Origin: Gammaproteobacteria bacterium
Lineage (GTDB): Bacteria > Pseudomonadota > Gammaproteobacteria > Arenicellales > Poriferihabitantaceae
NCBI GenBank assembly: GCA_026708585.1
Contig: JAPOUQ010000061.1
Span: 1 to 64,000, forward strand
DNA: 64,000 nucleotides
Direction: 5' to 3'
Position 1 is the stretch's first letter; each line of letters opens with the position of its first letter. Positions 1 through 10,521 of the stretch are shown piece after piece. Both the position numbers and the translations under genes were made by a program. A model generated the notes under the pieces. That model saw only the letters and a list, made by a program, of their open reading frames with translations, made no database searches and was not told the origin of the DNA.

Positions 1-115
1 AGTCGACAGGACACTAGCCAAAGCCCCTTGGGTAACTGACAACATAGAGATGAAGCTCGCAGATGTCGAATTGAACGCTCGATTGACCCAAGTCGAAGTG
101 GTATCAGTTTTCTGA
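1..115 (+). CDS. C-terminal end of an unidentified protein (partial)
   Basis: An open frame beginning at base 2 runs 37 codons from the window edge to a TGA at 113-115, ending in LNARLTQVEVVSVF. A perfect stem-loop terminator follows 64 bases later, as expected for the end of a transcription unit. Only the tail is present and I do not recognise the family, so no function is assigned. The start lies left of the window. Confidence 0.55.
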   Translation, partial: VDRTLAKAPWVTDNIEMKLADVELNARLTQVEVVSVF

Positions 116-178
116 TTAACAGTTTCTTTTAGTTTTTCATATATCATATTTATCAAAAGGTGTAATCACTTTAAATTT

Positions 179-220
179 GTGTCTGGCAGAAAAACAGAGA
201 TTTTCTGCCAGACACTTCTT
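179..220 (+). terminator. Rho-independent-type terminator
   Basis: A perfect 15-bp inverted repeat (GTGTCTGGCAGAAAA at 179-193, its complement at 201-215) encloses a 7-base loop and is followed by TTCTT. It sits downstream of the partial gene ending at 115 and beyond the stop of the minus-strand tmcA gene, so it may insulate both. The U-tract is short, so efficiency is uncertain. Confidence 0.75.
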
Positions 221-290
221 AATAACTATGCACAGTTCATCGATATCTGCATCCAGTTGTGACATTCGGACCGAAAAAATGTTGAGATGG

Positions 291-2668
<2,378 letters not shown>

Positions 2669-3148
2669 TCAGGAGAATTTATTTATTACAGCTCTGAGGA
2701 CGGCAGAATCGACAAAAGGACTGATATCTCCACCATATTTTGCAATCTCTTTGACTAGGCTGGCTGATACGAATGTATTTTGCTCAGATGGGGTCAAAAA
2801 TACGGTTTCGATTGATTTTGCGAGTTTTCGATTCATGGACGCAAGTTGAAACTCATATTCAAAGTCAGAGACAGCTCGTAGTCCTCGGATAATGATCTGA
2901 GCCTGGCATTCCTGAGCGAAATCAATCAACAAACCAGAAAACCCCTGAATCTCGATGCCATCTGATTTCCTAAGCACTTGCTTAACAAGGTCAACTCTTT
3001 CATCTAGAGAAAATAAGGGATATTTTTCGGGATTATCGGCAATTGCGACAATCACCCGATCAAACATTTTGCAGGCACGGTAAATGACTTCACAATGCCC
3101 GTTTGTTAAAGGATCAAAAGTTCCCGGATAGATGGCAGTTCTGCTCAT
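2669..3148 (-). CDS. coaD: phosphopantetheine adenylyltransferase
   Basis: Transfers AMP from ATP to 4'-phosphopantetheine, giving dephospho-CoA in the penultimate step of CoA synthesis. At 159 residues it has the usual size. The nucleotidyltransferase signature GTFDPLTNGH lies at residues 9-18, GLRAVSDFEYEFQ follows mid-protein, and the C-terminal part has the expected TPSEQNTFVSASLVKEIA stretch. Its start overlaps the end of rsmD by 4 bases (ATGA), the classic rsmD-coaD pairing. Confidence 0.97.
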   Translation of the reverse strand: MSRTAIYPGTFDPLTNGHCEVIYRACKMFDRVIVAIADNPEKYPLFSLDERVDLVKQVLRKSDGIEIQGFSGLLIDFAQECQAQIIIRGLRAVSDFEYEFQLASMNRKLAKSIETVFLTPSEQNTFVSASLVKEIAKYGGDISPFVDSAVLRAVINKFS

Positions 3149-3717
3149 TGGGTTCGTAAGTTATTTTTAAGCAAAATTGAGGCTGAATTCCCTCGTTGCA
3201 TATGGTGAATGATTGACCAGTCTTCAGGCAAAGATACGAGTGGTTGGCCCGATTGATATTCGACATATATGAGAGCTGCTTCACAGAGGCTGTTTTGTCT
3301 TATCAGAGTATCAAATGTTAACGGAAGTATAGTTTTCTTGAATGGTGGATCAAGGAATACGATATCATACTGTATCTCGGTCTGTTCCAGATAACGTATG
3401 GCATCTTGATGATGAATAACTACCGTTTGTCCAGTTTGAATTGCTTGACTGTTTTTGATGATTGCACGGATTACGATCGGGTGAGTTTCCACTAGATCAA
3501 CTCGAGAGGCACCGCGTGAAGCTGCCTCAAAGCCCAGCGAACCACTTCCTGCAAACAAATCCAGACAAAAACTTCCTGCTATTTTGGGGCTGAGCCAGTT
3601 GAATAGGGTTTCACGGCTTGCATCCGGTGATGGTCGCAGGCTTGGCAGGGATGGAAAATGCAATTTACGTCGCTTCCATTTTCCTCCGATAATTCGAACG
3701 TTGCCTGTATCAGTCAC
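3145..3717 (-). CDS. rsmD: 16S rRNA (guanine966-N2)-methyltransferase RsmD
   Basis: Methylates G966 of 16S rRNA in the assembled 30S subunit, using S-adenosylmethionine. The 190-residue protein begins with the family opening (VRIIGGKWKRRKL), has the SAM-binding motif LDLFAGSGSLGFEA and the catalytic DPPF motif (FLDPPFK). It is the first gene of the minus-strand unit and lies divergent to ftsY, the common rsmD-ftsY arrangement in gammaproteobacteria. Confidence 0.95.
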   Translation of the reverse strand: MTDTGNVRIIGGKWKRRKLHFPSLPSLRPSPDASRETLFNWLSPKIAGSFCLDLFAGSGSLGFEAASRGASRVDLVETHPIVIRAIIKNSQAIQTGQTVVIHHQDAIRYLEQTEIQYDIVFLDPPFKKTILPLTFDTLIRQNSLCEAALIYVEYQSGQPLVSLPEDWSIIHHMQRGNSASILLKNNLRTQ

Positions 3718-3828
3718 GCGAAGGTTTCTACATCATGAAATATGGAATACTCGGACAAATGATACCATATAGAATGAGTGAGCCTGCTGGTTTGCTTTTT
3801 TATTCGAACGCAACCTTATGGTGTAATC

Positions 3829-4770
3829 ATGAAACAAAAACAAGGAATATTCGGTTTTCTAGCAAAGACTCGTGAGTCTTTATCCAACAGCTTGAGCGGA
3901 TTGCTCTCAAGAGCTGGACCGATTACTGATTTGGTCTTTGAAGAACTTGAAGATCATCTGATCATGGCAGATTTTGGGGTGTATACTGCTCAAGAGATTG
4001 TCATACACTTAAGGAAATCAGCAAAACGCGAAAAGATTGACAGTATCGCTGGATTGAATGCTCTTCTTCAGCTTGCATTGCTGGATATTTTGTCAAATCC
4101 AAACGATGATGTTCAGGATCGTAATGACACCGAAAAACCTCAGGTGATTCTCATGGTCGGTGTAAATGGTGTCGGTAAAACTACTACATTAGCGAAACTA
4201 GCCAATTATTATAAAGGAAACGGTTATTCAGTTATCATGGCAGCTGGTGACACATTCCGGGCTGCAGCAATCGAACAACTGCAGACTTGGGGGCAGCGAC
4301 TGGAAGTACCCGTAGTTGCTCAATCACTTGGTTCAGATGCCGCGGCAGTCGCTTATGATGCAATGAATTCTGCATACGCAAGAAATATCGATTACCTTTT
4401 GATTGATTCGGCTGGACGTCAACATACACATGGTGATTTGATGGATCAATTGCAAAAGATGAAAAGAGTGATTGGTAAAATTGATGAGTCCGCGCCCCAT
4501 CAAATTTTGATTACTGTTGATGCCACAAACGGTCAGAATGTACTATCTCAAGTTGAAAACTTTCAAAAAACTCTGCTACTTACCGGTATCTGTGTTACGA
4601 AATTAGACGGCACAGCAAAGGGTGGGGTAGTCGTGGCCTTGGCCAACCAGTTTCAATTACCTGTGAAATTCATCGGAGTGGGTGAGGGAATTGATGATTT
4701 GAGCGAGTTTTCAGCACAAGATTTTGCTGCAGCTTTGATTCCAGATATGGATATTGCAGAATCTAGATAA
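3829..4770 (+). CDS. ftsY: signal recognition particle receptor FtsY
   Basis: SRP-receptor GTPase that docks ribosome-nascent-chain-SRP complexes at the inner membrane. From the ATG at 3829 it has 313 residues. The four-helix N region (FGFLAKTRESLSNSLSG) comes first, then the G domain with P-loop GVNGVGKTTTLAKL, the DSAGRQHTHGDLM motif and the TKLDGTAKGG specificity motif. It lacks the long acidic A domain of the E. coli protein (about 500 residues); short forms are normal in many bacteria. An in-frame GTG at 3778 would add 17 residues unlike the family, so the ATG is preferred. First gene of ftsYEX. Confidence 0.96.
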   Translation: MKQKQGIFGFLAKTRESLSNSLSGLLSRAGPITDLVFEELEDHLIMADFGVYTAQEIVIHLRKSAKREKIDSIAGLNALLQLALLDILSNPNDDVQDRNDTEKPQVILMVGVNGVGKTTTLAKLANYYKGNGYSVIMAAGDTFRAAAIEQLQTWGQRLEVPVVAQSLGSDAAAVAYDAMNSAYARNIDYLLIDSAGRQHTHGDLMDQLQKMKRVIGKIDESAPHQILITVDATNGQNVLSQVENFQKTLLLTGICVTKLDGTAKGGVVVALANQFQLPVKFIGVGEGIDDLSEFSAQDFAAALIPDMDIAESR

Positions 4771-4783
4771 GCATAATCTCATC

Positions 4784-5455
4784 ATGATCATATTCCAAAA
4801 TGTTAGCAAAAAATATCGCAATGGTTTGCGAGCATTAAAGAATCTTTCACTGTATATTCCAGAGGGGTCTATCACATTTATCACTGGGCATTCAGGGGCA
4901 GGAAAAACCACTATGCTCAAGTTGATAGCTTTAAATGAAACTGCGACCAGTGGTCAGGTGTTCGTCGATAATCAAGATCTTGCAAAACTACGGGGTAGAC
5001 ATGTTTCAAAGTATCGGCGAAACGTTGGCTTTGTCTTTCAGGAACACAAATTACTAGCTGATCGAACTATCGAGAGTAATGTTGCCCTGCCATTGATTGT
5101 TGCCGGCATGTCAGAAGTCGAACGGAAATGTCGAAATCGAGTTCGTGCTGCTCTGGATCTAGTCAGTTTAGAACACTTAGCAGAATCGTATCCAGACATG
5201 TTGTCAGTCGGTGAACAGCAACGAGTTGGAATTGCCAGAGCGATGGTAGCTCGGCCGGATGTGATCCTTGCTGACGAACCAACAGGGAATCTTGATCCTG
5301 ATTTAGCAGATGAAGTGATGGAATTGTTTTTTCGGCTTCAGGAACATGAAACCACAGTTGTGATTGCTACGCACGATTACCGACACCTGAGCAATCCAGC
5401 GGCAGGTTGTTTGATGCTTGATCACGGACATCTGGTCGAGGATGAAAATTCGTGA
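4784..5455 (+). CDS. ftsE: cell division ATP-binding protein FtsE
   Basis: ATPase half of the FtsEX complex, which controls septal peptidoglycan hydrolases at the divisome. From the ATG at 4784 it has 223 residues, matching E. coli FtsE (222). Walker A is GHSGAGKTTMLKL, Walker B is VILADEPTGNLDP, and the D-loop and switch histidine (IATHD) follow. The ABC signature reads LSVGEQQR instead of the usual LSGGEQQR, an unusual change in a near-invariant glycine. It overlaps ftsX by 4 bases. Confidence 0.95.
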   Translation: MIIFQNVSKKYRNGLRALKNLSLYIPEGSITFITGHSGAGKTTMLKLIALNETATSGQVFVDNQDLAKLRGRHVSKYRRNVGFVFQEHKLLADRTIESNVALPLIVAGMSEVERKCRNRVRAALDLVSLEHLAESYPDMLSVGEQQRVGIARAMVARPDVILADEPTGNLDPDLADEVMELFFRLQEHETTVVIATHDYRHLSNPAAGCLMLDHGHLVEDENS

Positions 5456-6399
5456 AAAATCTGATCCATATACATGGGGCTGCCGTGAAGGATGCATGTG
5501 GTCGATTTGCAAAAGTACCATTTACTTCTGGTTTAACCATTCTTATTCTGGGCTTGTCAATATCCATGCCATTGCTTCTCTACAAGCTTACAGAATCCAT
5601 GAATCGGGTTGCTGAAAATTATCAATACGCTAACATCATTACCATCTTTTTGTCATCGTCAGTAGACGCTATCAGTCAGCAGAACGATTCAGAACAAGAG
5701 ATAAGGAAGTTGAAGTTTGAGCTGTTGACTCTCCCCACAATTGAAGATGTTCAACATATACCGCGAGAACAAGCATTTGCTGAATTTAAACAGGCATCCG
5801 GTCTATCTGGTATATTAGACAGATTGCCAAACAATCCTTTACCAGAAATTCTTCTGATCACTACGGTTGAAAATATAAGCGTAGAAGATATGGAGTTACT
5901 GATAGAAGACCTAGAAAGAATTGAGTTAGTTGCCAGTGTAACTTATGACCGAGTATGGAAAGAGCGGTTTGAGGCAGTAGCTTCGCTGTTTCAAAATATT
6001 TCCTTTGTAGTCGGCAGTATTATGGGTCTCGGTGTATTATTAGTCGCTGGAAATACGGTTCGAACAGTCGTTCAAAGCCGAAGTGAAGAGGTCCAACTAC
6101 TTGATCAACTTGGAGCGACACCTTTGTTTATCGCTTGGCCATTTCTATACTATGGTTTGATCATCGGGATTGCTGGAGCCTTGTTTGCGTTGATTGTAGT
6201 CGTTATTTGCTTGAATGTGTTTGGAGTGCCAGTCAATCGACTAGCTAGTTTATATGGTAGCGATTTTCGGATTCAACCTTTTGCGTTATACTATTGGGCA
6301 AAAGTAATTCTTTTCTCTGGCGGGTTAGGTTGGACAACTGCTGGGATGACCGTTGCGACCTACATATGGCGCATAAGGGTTAGCGCGAACGGAAAGTAA
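5452..6399 (+). CDS. ftsX: cell division protein FtsX
   Basis: Membrane partner of FtsE. The 315-residue protein has four predicted membrane segments: one near residues 22-45, followed by a periplasmic loop of about 130 residues that in this family contacts hydrolase activators such as EnvC, then three near 180-205, 230-255 and 280-305. The [20 protein letters not shown] stretch is characteristic. Its 3' end overlaps the convergent infA gene by 20 bases. In many gammaproteobacteria rpoH follows ftsX; here it does not. Confidence 0.94.
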   Translation: MKNLIHIHGAAVKDACGRFAKVPFTSGLTILILGLSISMPLLLYKLTESMNRVAENYQYANIITIFLSSSVDAISQQNDSEQEIRKLKFELLTLPTIEDVQHIPREQAFAEFKQASGLSGILDRLPNNPLPEILLITTVENISVEDMELLIEDLERIELVASVTYDRVWKERFEAVASLFQNISFVVGSIMGLGVLLVAGNTVRTVVQSRSEEVQLLDQLGATPLFIAWPFLYYGLIIGIAGALFALIVVVICLNVFGVPVNRLASLYGSDFRIQPFALYYWAKVILFSGGLGWTTAGMTVATYIWRIRVSANGK

Positions 6400-6598
6400 T
6401 TCGTCCTTTCGTTAAATCATAAGGGGTTAATTGTACGGTGACTGTGTCACCTCGCAGAATGCGAATATAATGTTTGCGCATCTTACCGGAGATGTGCGCA
6501 ATTACTTCATGTCCATTTTCAAGTTCGACACGAAACTGGGTGTTGGGTAGAGCCTCAATTATCGTGCCCTCCATTTCTATACTTTCCTCTTTTGCCAT
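6380..6598 (-). CDS. infA: translation initiation factor IF-1
   Basis: IF-1 binds the 30S A site during initiation. The 72-residue S1/OB-fold protein shows the family landmarks [42 protein letters not shown] and [11 protein letters not shown]. It is a single gene here, convergent with ftsX and overlapping its last 20 bases; no clpA, aat or tRNA neighbour is present. Confidence 0.98.
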   Translation of the reverse strand: MAKEESIEMEGTIIEALPNTQFRVELENGHEVIAHISGKMRKHYIRILRGDTVTVQLTPYDLTKGRITFRSR

Positions 6599-6984
6599 AA
6601 AACTCTGATGGATATGTCTTTAACAAGTTGATAGGACGTGTATTATATACTGATATCCTTTGAATTTAGAATTCAATAATCAATCGTTCATTCGACCACA
6701 GTATCGAATTGTATTTACGAAGGTTAGGTGATGTCATCGGTATTCCCAAATGCTGAAATCGAGCGTGCGGGATTGTGGGGCAGCTGGACGACTAGGAGCG
6801 TTCTCATTCGAGACTCCGTAACTGTCAAAAGATATCTACGGCTAACACTGTATATAATTTCCAAAAATTGCCCAATCATTGTGAGTGCAAAGAATTGTCC
6901 GGCTATATCAGAAAGGGTGGATTTGGCAATGTGAGAAAAACGAATTGGTACTAGTTCATGCGAGTTGGAAATGGTTATCAGTTA
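6599..6984. other. intergenic region upstream of infA
   Basis: No convincing gene is seen in these 386 bases. A TATAAT hexamer on the minus strand (plus-strand 6642-6647) lies about 45 bases before the infA start and could be its -10 element, but no good -35 is evident. The 68-codon open frame starting at 6728 on the plus strand resembles nothing I know. Confidence 0.35.
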
Positions 6985-7722
6985 TCATTCTTGCGATTTT
7001 TTATTTCGACGAGGAGCTCTTCCAAATCCGATTACTTTCAATGTGAATTCTTCAATGTAGTCGATCAAATCGTCAACATTTGCTGATGCCTGTGCTGTGT
7101 TACCTTTGGATATTGATTGGGCTATCTTTGCATGACAAGTTGCCATGCGGACTCGATCACCATACTCTTTTTGATGCAATATCCAGAACCTACGAGCGAG
7201 CCCCTTAACCGATTTCATCGCCCCTGAAGCATATGGGTTATCTGCTGCTGCTAAAATGAGGCAAAACGCTCGAGCGTCAAGCTCTGTCATAGTCGCCTGA
7301 TTTTGCGTTATTGCGGCTTGTTTAAATCCTGTTGAAATAACGGAAAGTTCTTGACGCTGTCTTTTATTTGCCCGTTCAGCTGCTGATGAGGCCATCAGCC
7401 GCTCCACGACACGTCTGAGTTCTAGTGCACGAAATTGAAGAGTGTAGTCGATTGGAGAAATCTGTGCTCCGCGACGTGGAAATACCTCTATGAGTTGCTG
7501 GTCTGCTAAGCGTTGAATTGCTACCCTGACTGGCGATCTACTCAGGCCGCTAGCTTCCATAAGATAGGTCTCAGAGACCCACTGTCCAGGCTGAAGTTCG
7601 CCATTCACGATCATTCTTTCCAAACGGCTATAGGCTATATCCATCAAATTACTGGATTCATTTTTTATATTAGAAGATATGGTTCTTTCCATTTCTACAT
7701 TGTCTTCATCAGAACTTGTCAT
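6985..7722 (-). CDS. GntR-family transcriptional regulator (FCD type)
   Basis: A 245-residue protein with an N-terminal winged-helix domain of the FadR/VanR kind: an AYSRLERMIVNGELQPGQWV opening and the recognition region SGLSRSPVRVAIQRLADQQLIEV, ending in RRGAQISPID. An all-helical FCD-type effector domain follows (ELRRVVERLMASSAAERA). Such regulators usually repress neighbouring catabolic genes until a carboxylate-type metabolite binds. It closes the minus-strand cluster of betaine importer, amidohydrolase and CobW protein, so it probably controls that cluster. The ligand cannot be deduced. Confidence 0.85.
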   Translation of the reverse strand: MTSSDEDNVEMERTISSNIKNESSNLMDIAYSRLERMIVNGELQPGQWVSETYLMEASGLSRSPVRVAIQRLADQQLIEVFPRRGAQISPIDYTLQFRALELRRVVERLMASSAAERANKRQRQELSVISTGFKQAAITQNQATMTELDARAFCLILAAADNPYASGAMKSVKGLARRFWILHQKEYGDRVRMATCHAKIAQSISKGNTAQASANVDDLIDYIEEFTLKVIGFGRAPRRNKKSQE

Positions 7723-7942
7723 CTATAAGATAATCCATGGGTAAATGTATTGGACTGGCTAGCGAGGCATAGCCTCAGACCGACGAGTCCTATTTTTGGT
7801 CGGCGATCATTTGTTCCTCGGCGGTAGCTCCGGATACTTGCAACGATCACATGAAACTGTCGTCCTTCAGGCACCCTTGTCGACATGATAAAAATTTGAC
7901 TCAAAATTAAGGATTTTTCTCATTCAAGGTACCTAGTCGATC

Positions 7943-8890
7943 TCAAATCATTGCGCTCTGAATAAGTATTTCAACCTGTCTACGGTCGAATTTATCTGTT
8001 GGACCGATGAATACTATGCGGGAGAGATTCCCTTGAGTAGCACCATTGTAGACTTCAATATCTGCACGAGTGCCTACTAAGTTGAACAGATGCATTTTGT
8101 TTGGGCTCATAGAAAACCCAATAAATCCCTTGGCTCTTAAGCAGTACTTTGGCAGTTCGATTAGTATGTCCAAAAACTTCTCACGGCAGAAACGCTCGCT
8201 TGTTTCGATAGACCAAGATTGAAAACGGTGTGTCGTGCTGTTGGGAAGCTTGGAATGTTGTCGCTGTATTTCAGAGTGAATGGATGGAGATGGACATGTA
8301 AGCACCGAAGGATCAACGGCACATTTGAGGGTTTTCAATTGAACAGTATAGGGAGCAGCCTTGTCTAAGTCTCGTATAAGAGCTTGTTGACAAGTGTCTG
8401 AAGCGATATCGATCTTGTTAACCAGAACCAAGTCGCTCACCGCAGCATGGTCTAATAGTGACTCTTGGTCGGCATATTCCAATTTGTTGTACAGATTGGC
8501 ATCGATTATATGCAAACGAACGTCGACACGTACCAGTCCGGCGTTCTCTAGCATCGAGAGAGAAGCATCCAAGGATCGTGGATCTGATACGCCGCTTGCC
8601 TCTATCACAGCGGCATCGGGCGGTTTTTCCGACCTCGCGAGTTGCGCAATTCCTGCTATTAGATCATCATTCAGAGTACAACATACACAACCGTTTTTTA
8701 ACGATATCCGGTTTTCTTCAATGGTGTCGATCAAGTGGCTATCGATATCAATGGCTCCAAAGTCATTTACGAAGACGACAATTCGCTTTCCTTCAGAGTA
8801 CCTGAGAAGATGGTTGACTAGCGTGGTCTTGCCTGCACCGAGGAAGCCGCTGACCGTCGTTATCGGTATACGATTTTGTGAGATACTCAT
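7943..8890 (-). CDS. CobW/COG0523-family GTPase metallochaperone
   Basis: A 315-residue G3E GTPase of the COG0523 family, whose members deliver Zn, Co or Fe to client enzymes. It shows P-loop GFLGAGKTTLVNHLL (residues about 14-28), the metal-binding GCVCCT motif near 67, EASGVSDP, the base-specificity motif VNKID, and a CobW C-terminal domain. It starts inside the stop of the amidohydrolase gene (ATGA overlap), so the two are translationally coupled. This suggests it loads metal into that amidohydrolase; the client and metal are inference. Cobalamin genes are absent here, so a role in B12 synthesis is unlikely. Confidence 0.88.
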   Translation of the reverse strand: MSISQNRIPITTVSGFLGAGKTTLVNHLLRYSEGKRIVVFVNDFGAIDIDSHLIDTIEENRISLKNGCVCCTLNDDLIAGIAQLARSEKPPDAAVIEASGVSDPRSLDASLSMLENAGLVRVDVRLHIIDANLYNKLEYADQESLLDHAAVSDLVLVNKIDIASDTCQQALIRDLDKAAPYTVQLKTLKCAVDPSVLTCPSPSIHSEIQRQHSKLPNSTTHRFQSWSIETSERFCREKFLDILIELPKYCLRAKGFIGFSMSPNKMHLFNLVGTRADIEVYNGATQGNLSRIVFIGPTDKFDRRQVEILIQSAMI

Positions 8891-10506
8891 CTTTCAAATA
8901 CACAAGAACCAGCCAGATAGGTAGACAGTACGCTAATGTCCTTTAACTCTTCATATGGTACTTGAAGCGGATTTCGGTCAAGGATAACCATATCTGCATG
9001 CTTACCGGGCGTGAGTGAGCCTAGATGATCTTCCATACCAATCTGGAATGCGGCATCAATGGTGACCGACTTAAGGGCTGACTCGCTATCGAGTCGTTCA
9101 CCCGGTCCGATGCATCGACCGTCTGGAGCTTGGCGTAATGTAGCAGCTGCCATTAATTCTAGACAAGACGGATCAGTCATTGGTGTGTCGGCATGTAAGC
9201 TAATTTGCATTCCGTTACGCACTGCTGTTCCGGCAGGCATGTAGTGGGCTGCACGTTCAGAACCAAATAGCGCATCTTCGATAGGTACCCCCCAGTATGT
9301 GATGTGATTGATAAAGAAACTACAAAGAACCTCAAGTTGTCGTGCTCGTTCGATTTGGTCTGGGCGCATCAGAGCACAGTGTTCAAGACGAAATCGGTGA
9401 TCTGGACGAGGGGACGAAGTTAAGATTTCCTCTAGTACATCAAGCACCATATCGATGGTACGGTCTCCCTGTGTATGGATAGACATTTGCCAGCCTTGAT
9501 TGAAGTATGTATGAACCATTTGCTCAAAATATTCTTGAGGATAGTTGGTCCCTCCAACATGTCCCGGTCGTAGATTCATCTTTTCTAGAGTAATTTCGGT
9601 CTCAAGATAGGGTTTCGAAATCCATATGTTTCCGATAAATGGAGATCCATCTGCATGAATCTTGACTCCGGCCATCCACAGTCGGTCATCACCAAGCTTT
9701 AGATTTTCAACTTTCATATCTGCTGTCACCGCTTGCTGGTAAGCAGCCACTCTGGGCATTGGAAGATCATGTTCCAGCGCCCATTGGTAGTAGGACTTGT
9801 AGTAGGGCAAATATAAATGTTCAGTAACAGTAGTAATGCCGTTGGTAATGAATTGCTCAATCATGGCTTCGAATTGTGTATTGAGTCTGGAGTTGCCCCA
9901 AGATTCGTAAAACCAATCAAGTACATGCCAGGTAATGGCTTCTGCTACCCTGCCTGTCGGACTCCCGTTTTCGTCCCGGTCAATTTCACTACCAACGGGT
10001 GTGGGCGTTGATGCATGAATTCCACAAGCCTCCAGCGCAAGCGAATTCATAAATAAGGCATGGCAGTTGGAGGTTTGTATTCCAATCGGATTTTGCGGCG
10101 CGATTTCATCAAGCAAGGCACGAGTTGGAGCGACCATATCGGTATGAAGTTGCGCATCAAGACCAAAAAACAGCAGAAATTCCCCAGGCATAGCAGCAGC
10201 AACACGTCGTTGAATCTTTCCAATCGCAGCCCGATAAGTTGGAACAATTTCCGCTCGTATGTCAACTACCGGTGCACCACGTGTCTTTGCTGCCCAGAGG
10301 ATGTGTGAGTGAGCATCGATAAACCCAGGAAGTAGCGTATTTCCCTCCAGATCGATGATGCGTGATTCAGAGCTAAGAACTTCCAGGACATCGGACAACG
10401 ATCCAATCGATGCGATTCGACCATTATCGAGGCCGACTGCTTCAGGTGCAGGGTAGCTTGGATCCATGGTAATGACTGGACCACCGGTAAAGACCAAGGA
10501 GTTCAT
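8887..10506 (-). CDS. amidohydrolase family protein (YtcJ-like)
   Basis: A 539-residue metal-dependent hydrolase of the amidohydrolase-3/YtcJ group, which includes N-substituted formamide deformylases. Metal-ligand motifs are in order: GFIDAHSH (HxH) near residue 60, a His in the HTQGDRTIDMVL segment, RLEHCAL, and the Asp in SLHADTPMTDPS, with the terminal PGKHADMVILDRNP typical of the family. No signal peptide is seen, so it acts in the cytoplasm. It sits directly downstream of a glycine-betaine-type importer (15-base gap) and is coupled to a CobW chaperone, so the imported compound is probably its substrate. The exact substrate is unknown. Confidence 0.85.
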   Translation of the reverse strand: MNSLVFTGGPVITMDPSYPAPEAVGLDNGRIASIGSLSDVLEVLSSESRIIDLEGNTLLPGFIDAHSHILWAAKTRGAPVVDIRAEIVPTYRAAIGKIQRRVAAAMPGEFLLFFGLDAQLHTDMVAPTRALLDEIAPQNPIGIQTSNCHALFMNSLALEACGIHASTPTPVGSEIDRDENGSPTGRVAEAITWHVLDWFYESWGNSRLNTQFEAMIEQFITNGITTVTEHLYLPYYKSYYQWALEHDLPMPRVAAYQQAVTADMKVENLKLGDDRLWMAGVKIHADGSPFIGNIWISKPYLETEITLEKMNLRPGHVGGTNYPQEYFEQMVHTYFNQGWQMSIHTQGDRTIDMVLDVLEEILTSSPRPDHRFRLEHCALMRPDQIERARQLEVLCSFFINHITYWGVPIEDALFGSERAAHYMPAGTAVRNGMQISLHADTPMTDPSCLELMAAATLRQAPDGRCIGPGERLDSESALKSVTIDAAFQIGMEDHLGSLTPGKHADMVILDRNPLQVPYEELKDISVLSTYLAGSCVFER

Positions 10507-10521
10507 CGTCTGATTGTATAG

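Noticed and set aside
3778-3828. GTG start adding 17 residues to FtsY
   Set aside because: The added residues are unlike FtsY and the ATG at 3829 gives the normal N domain.
6728-6934. 68-residue plus-strand frame after infA
   Set aside because: No motif, weak ribosome-binding site and no neighbour to explain it.
8394-8924. 176-residue plus-strand frame opposite the CobW gene
   Set aside because: The minus strand has complete GTPase motifs; the plus frame is a shadow.
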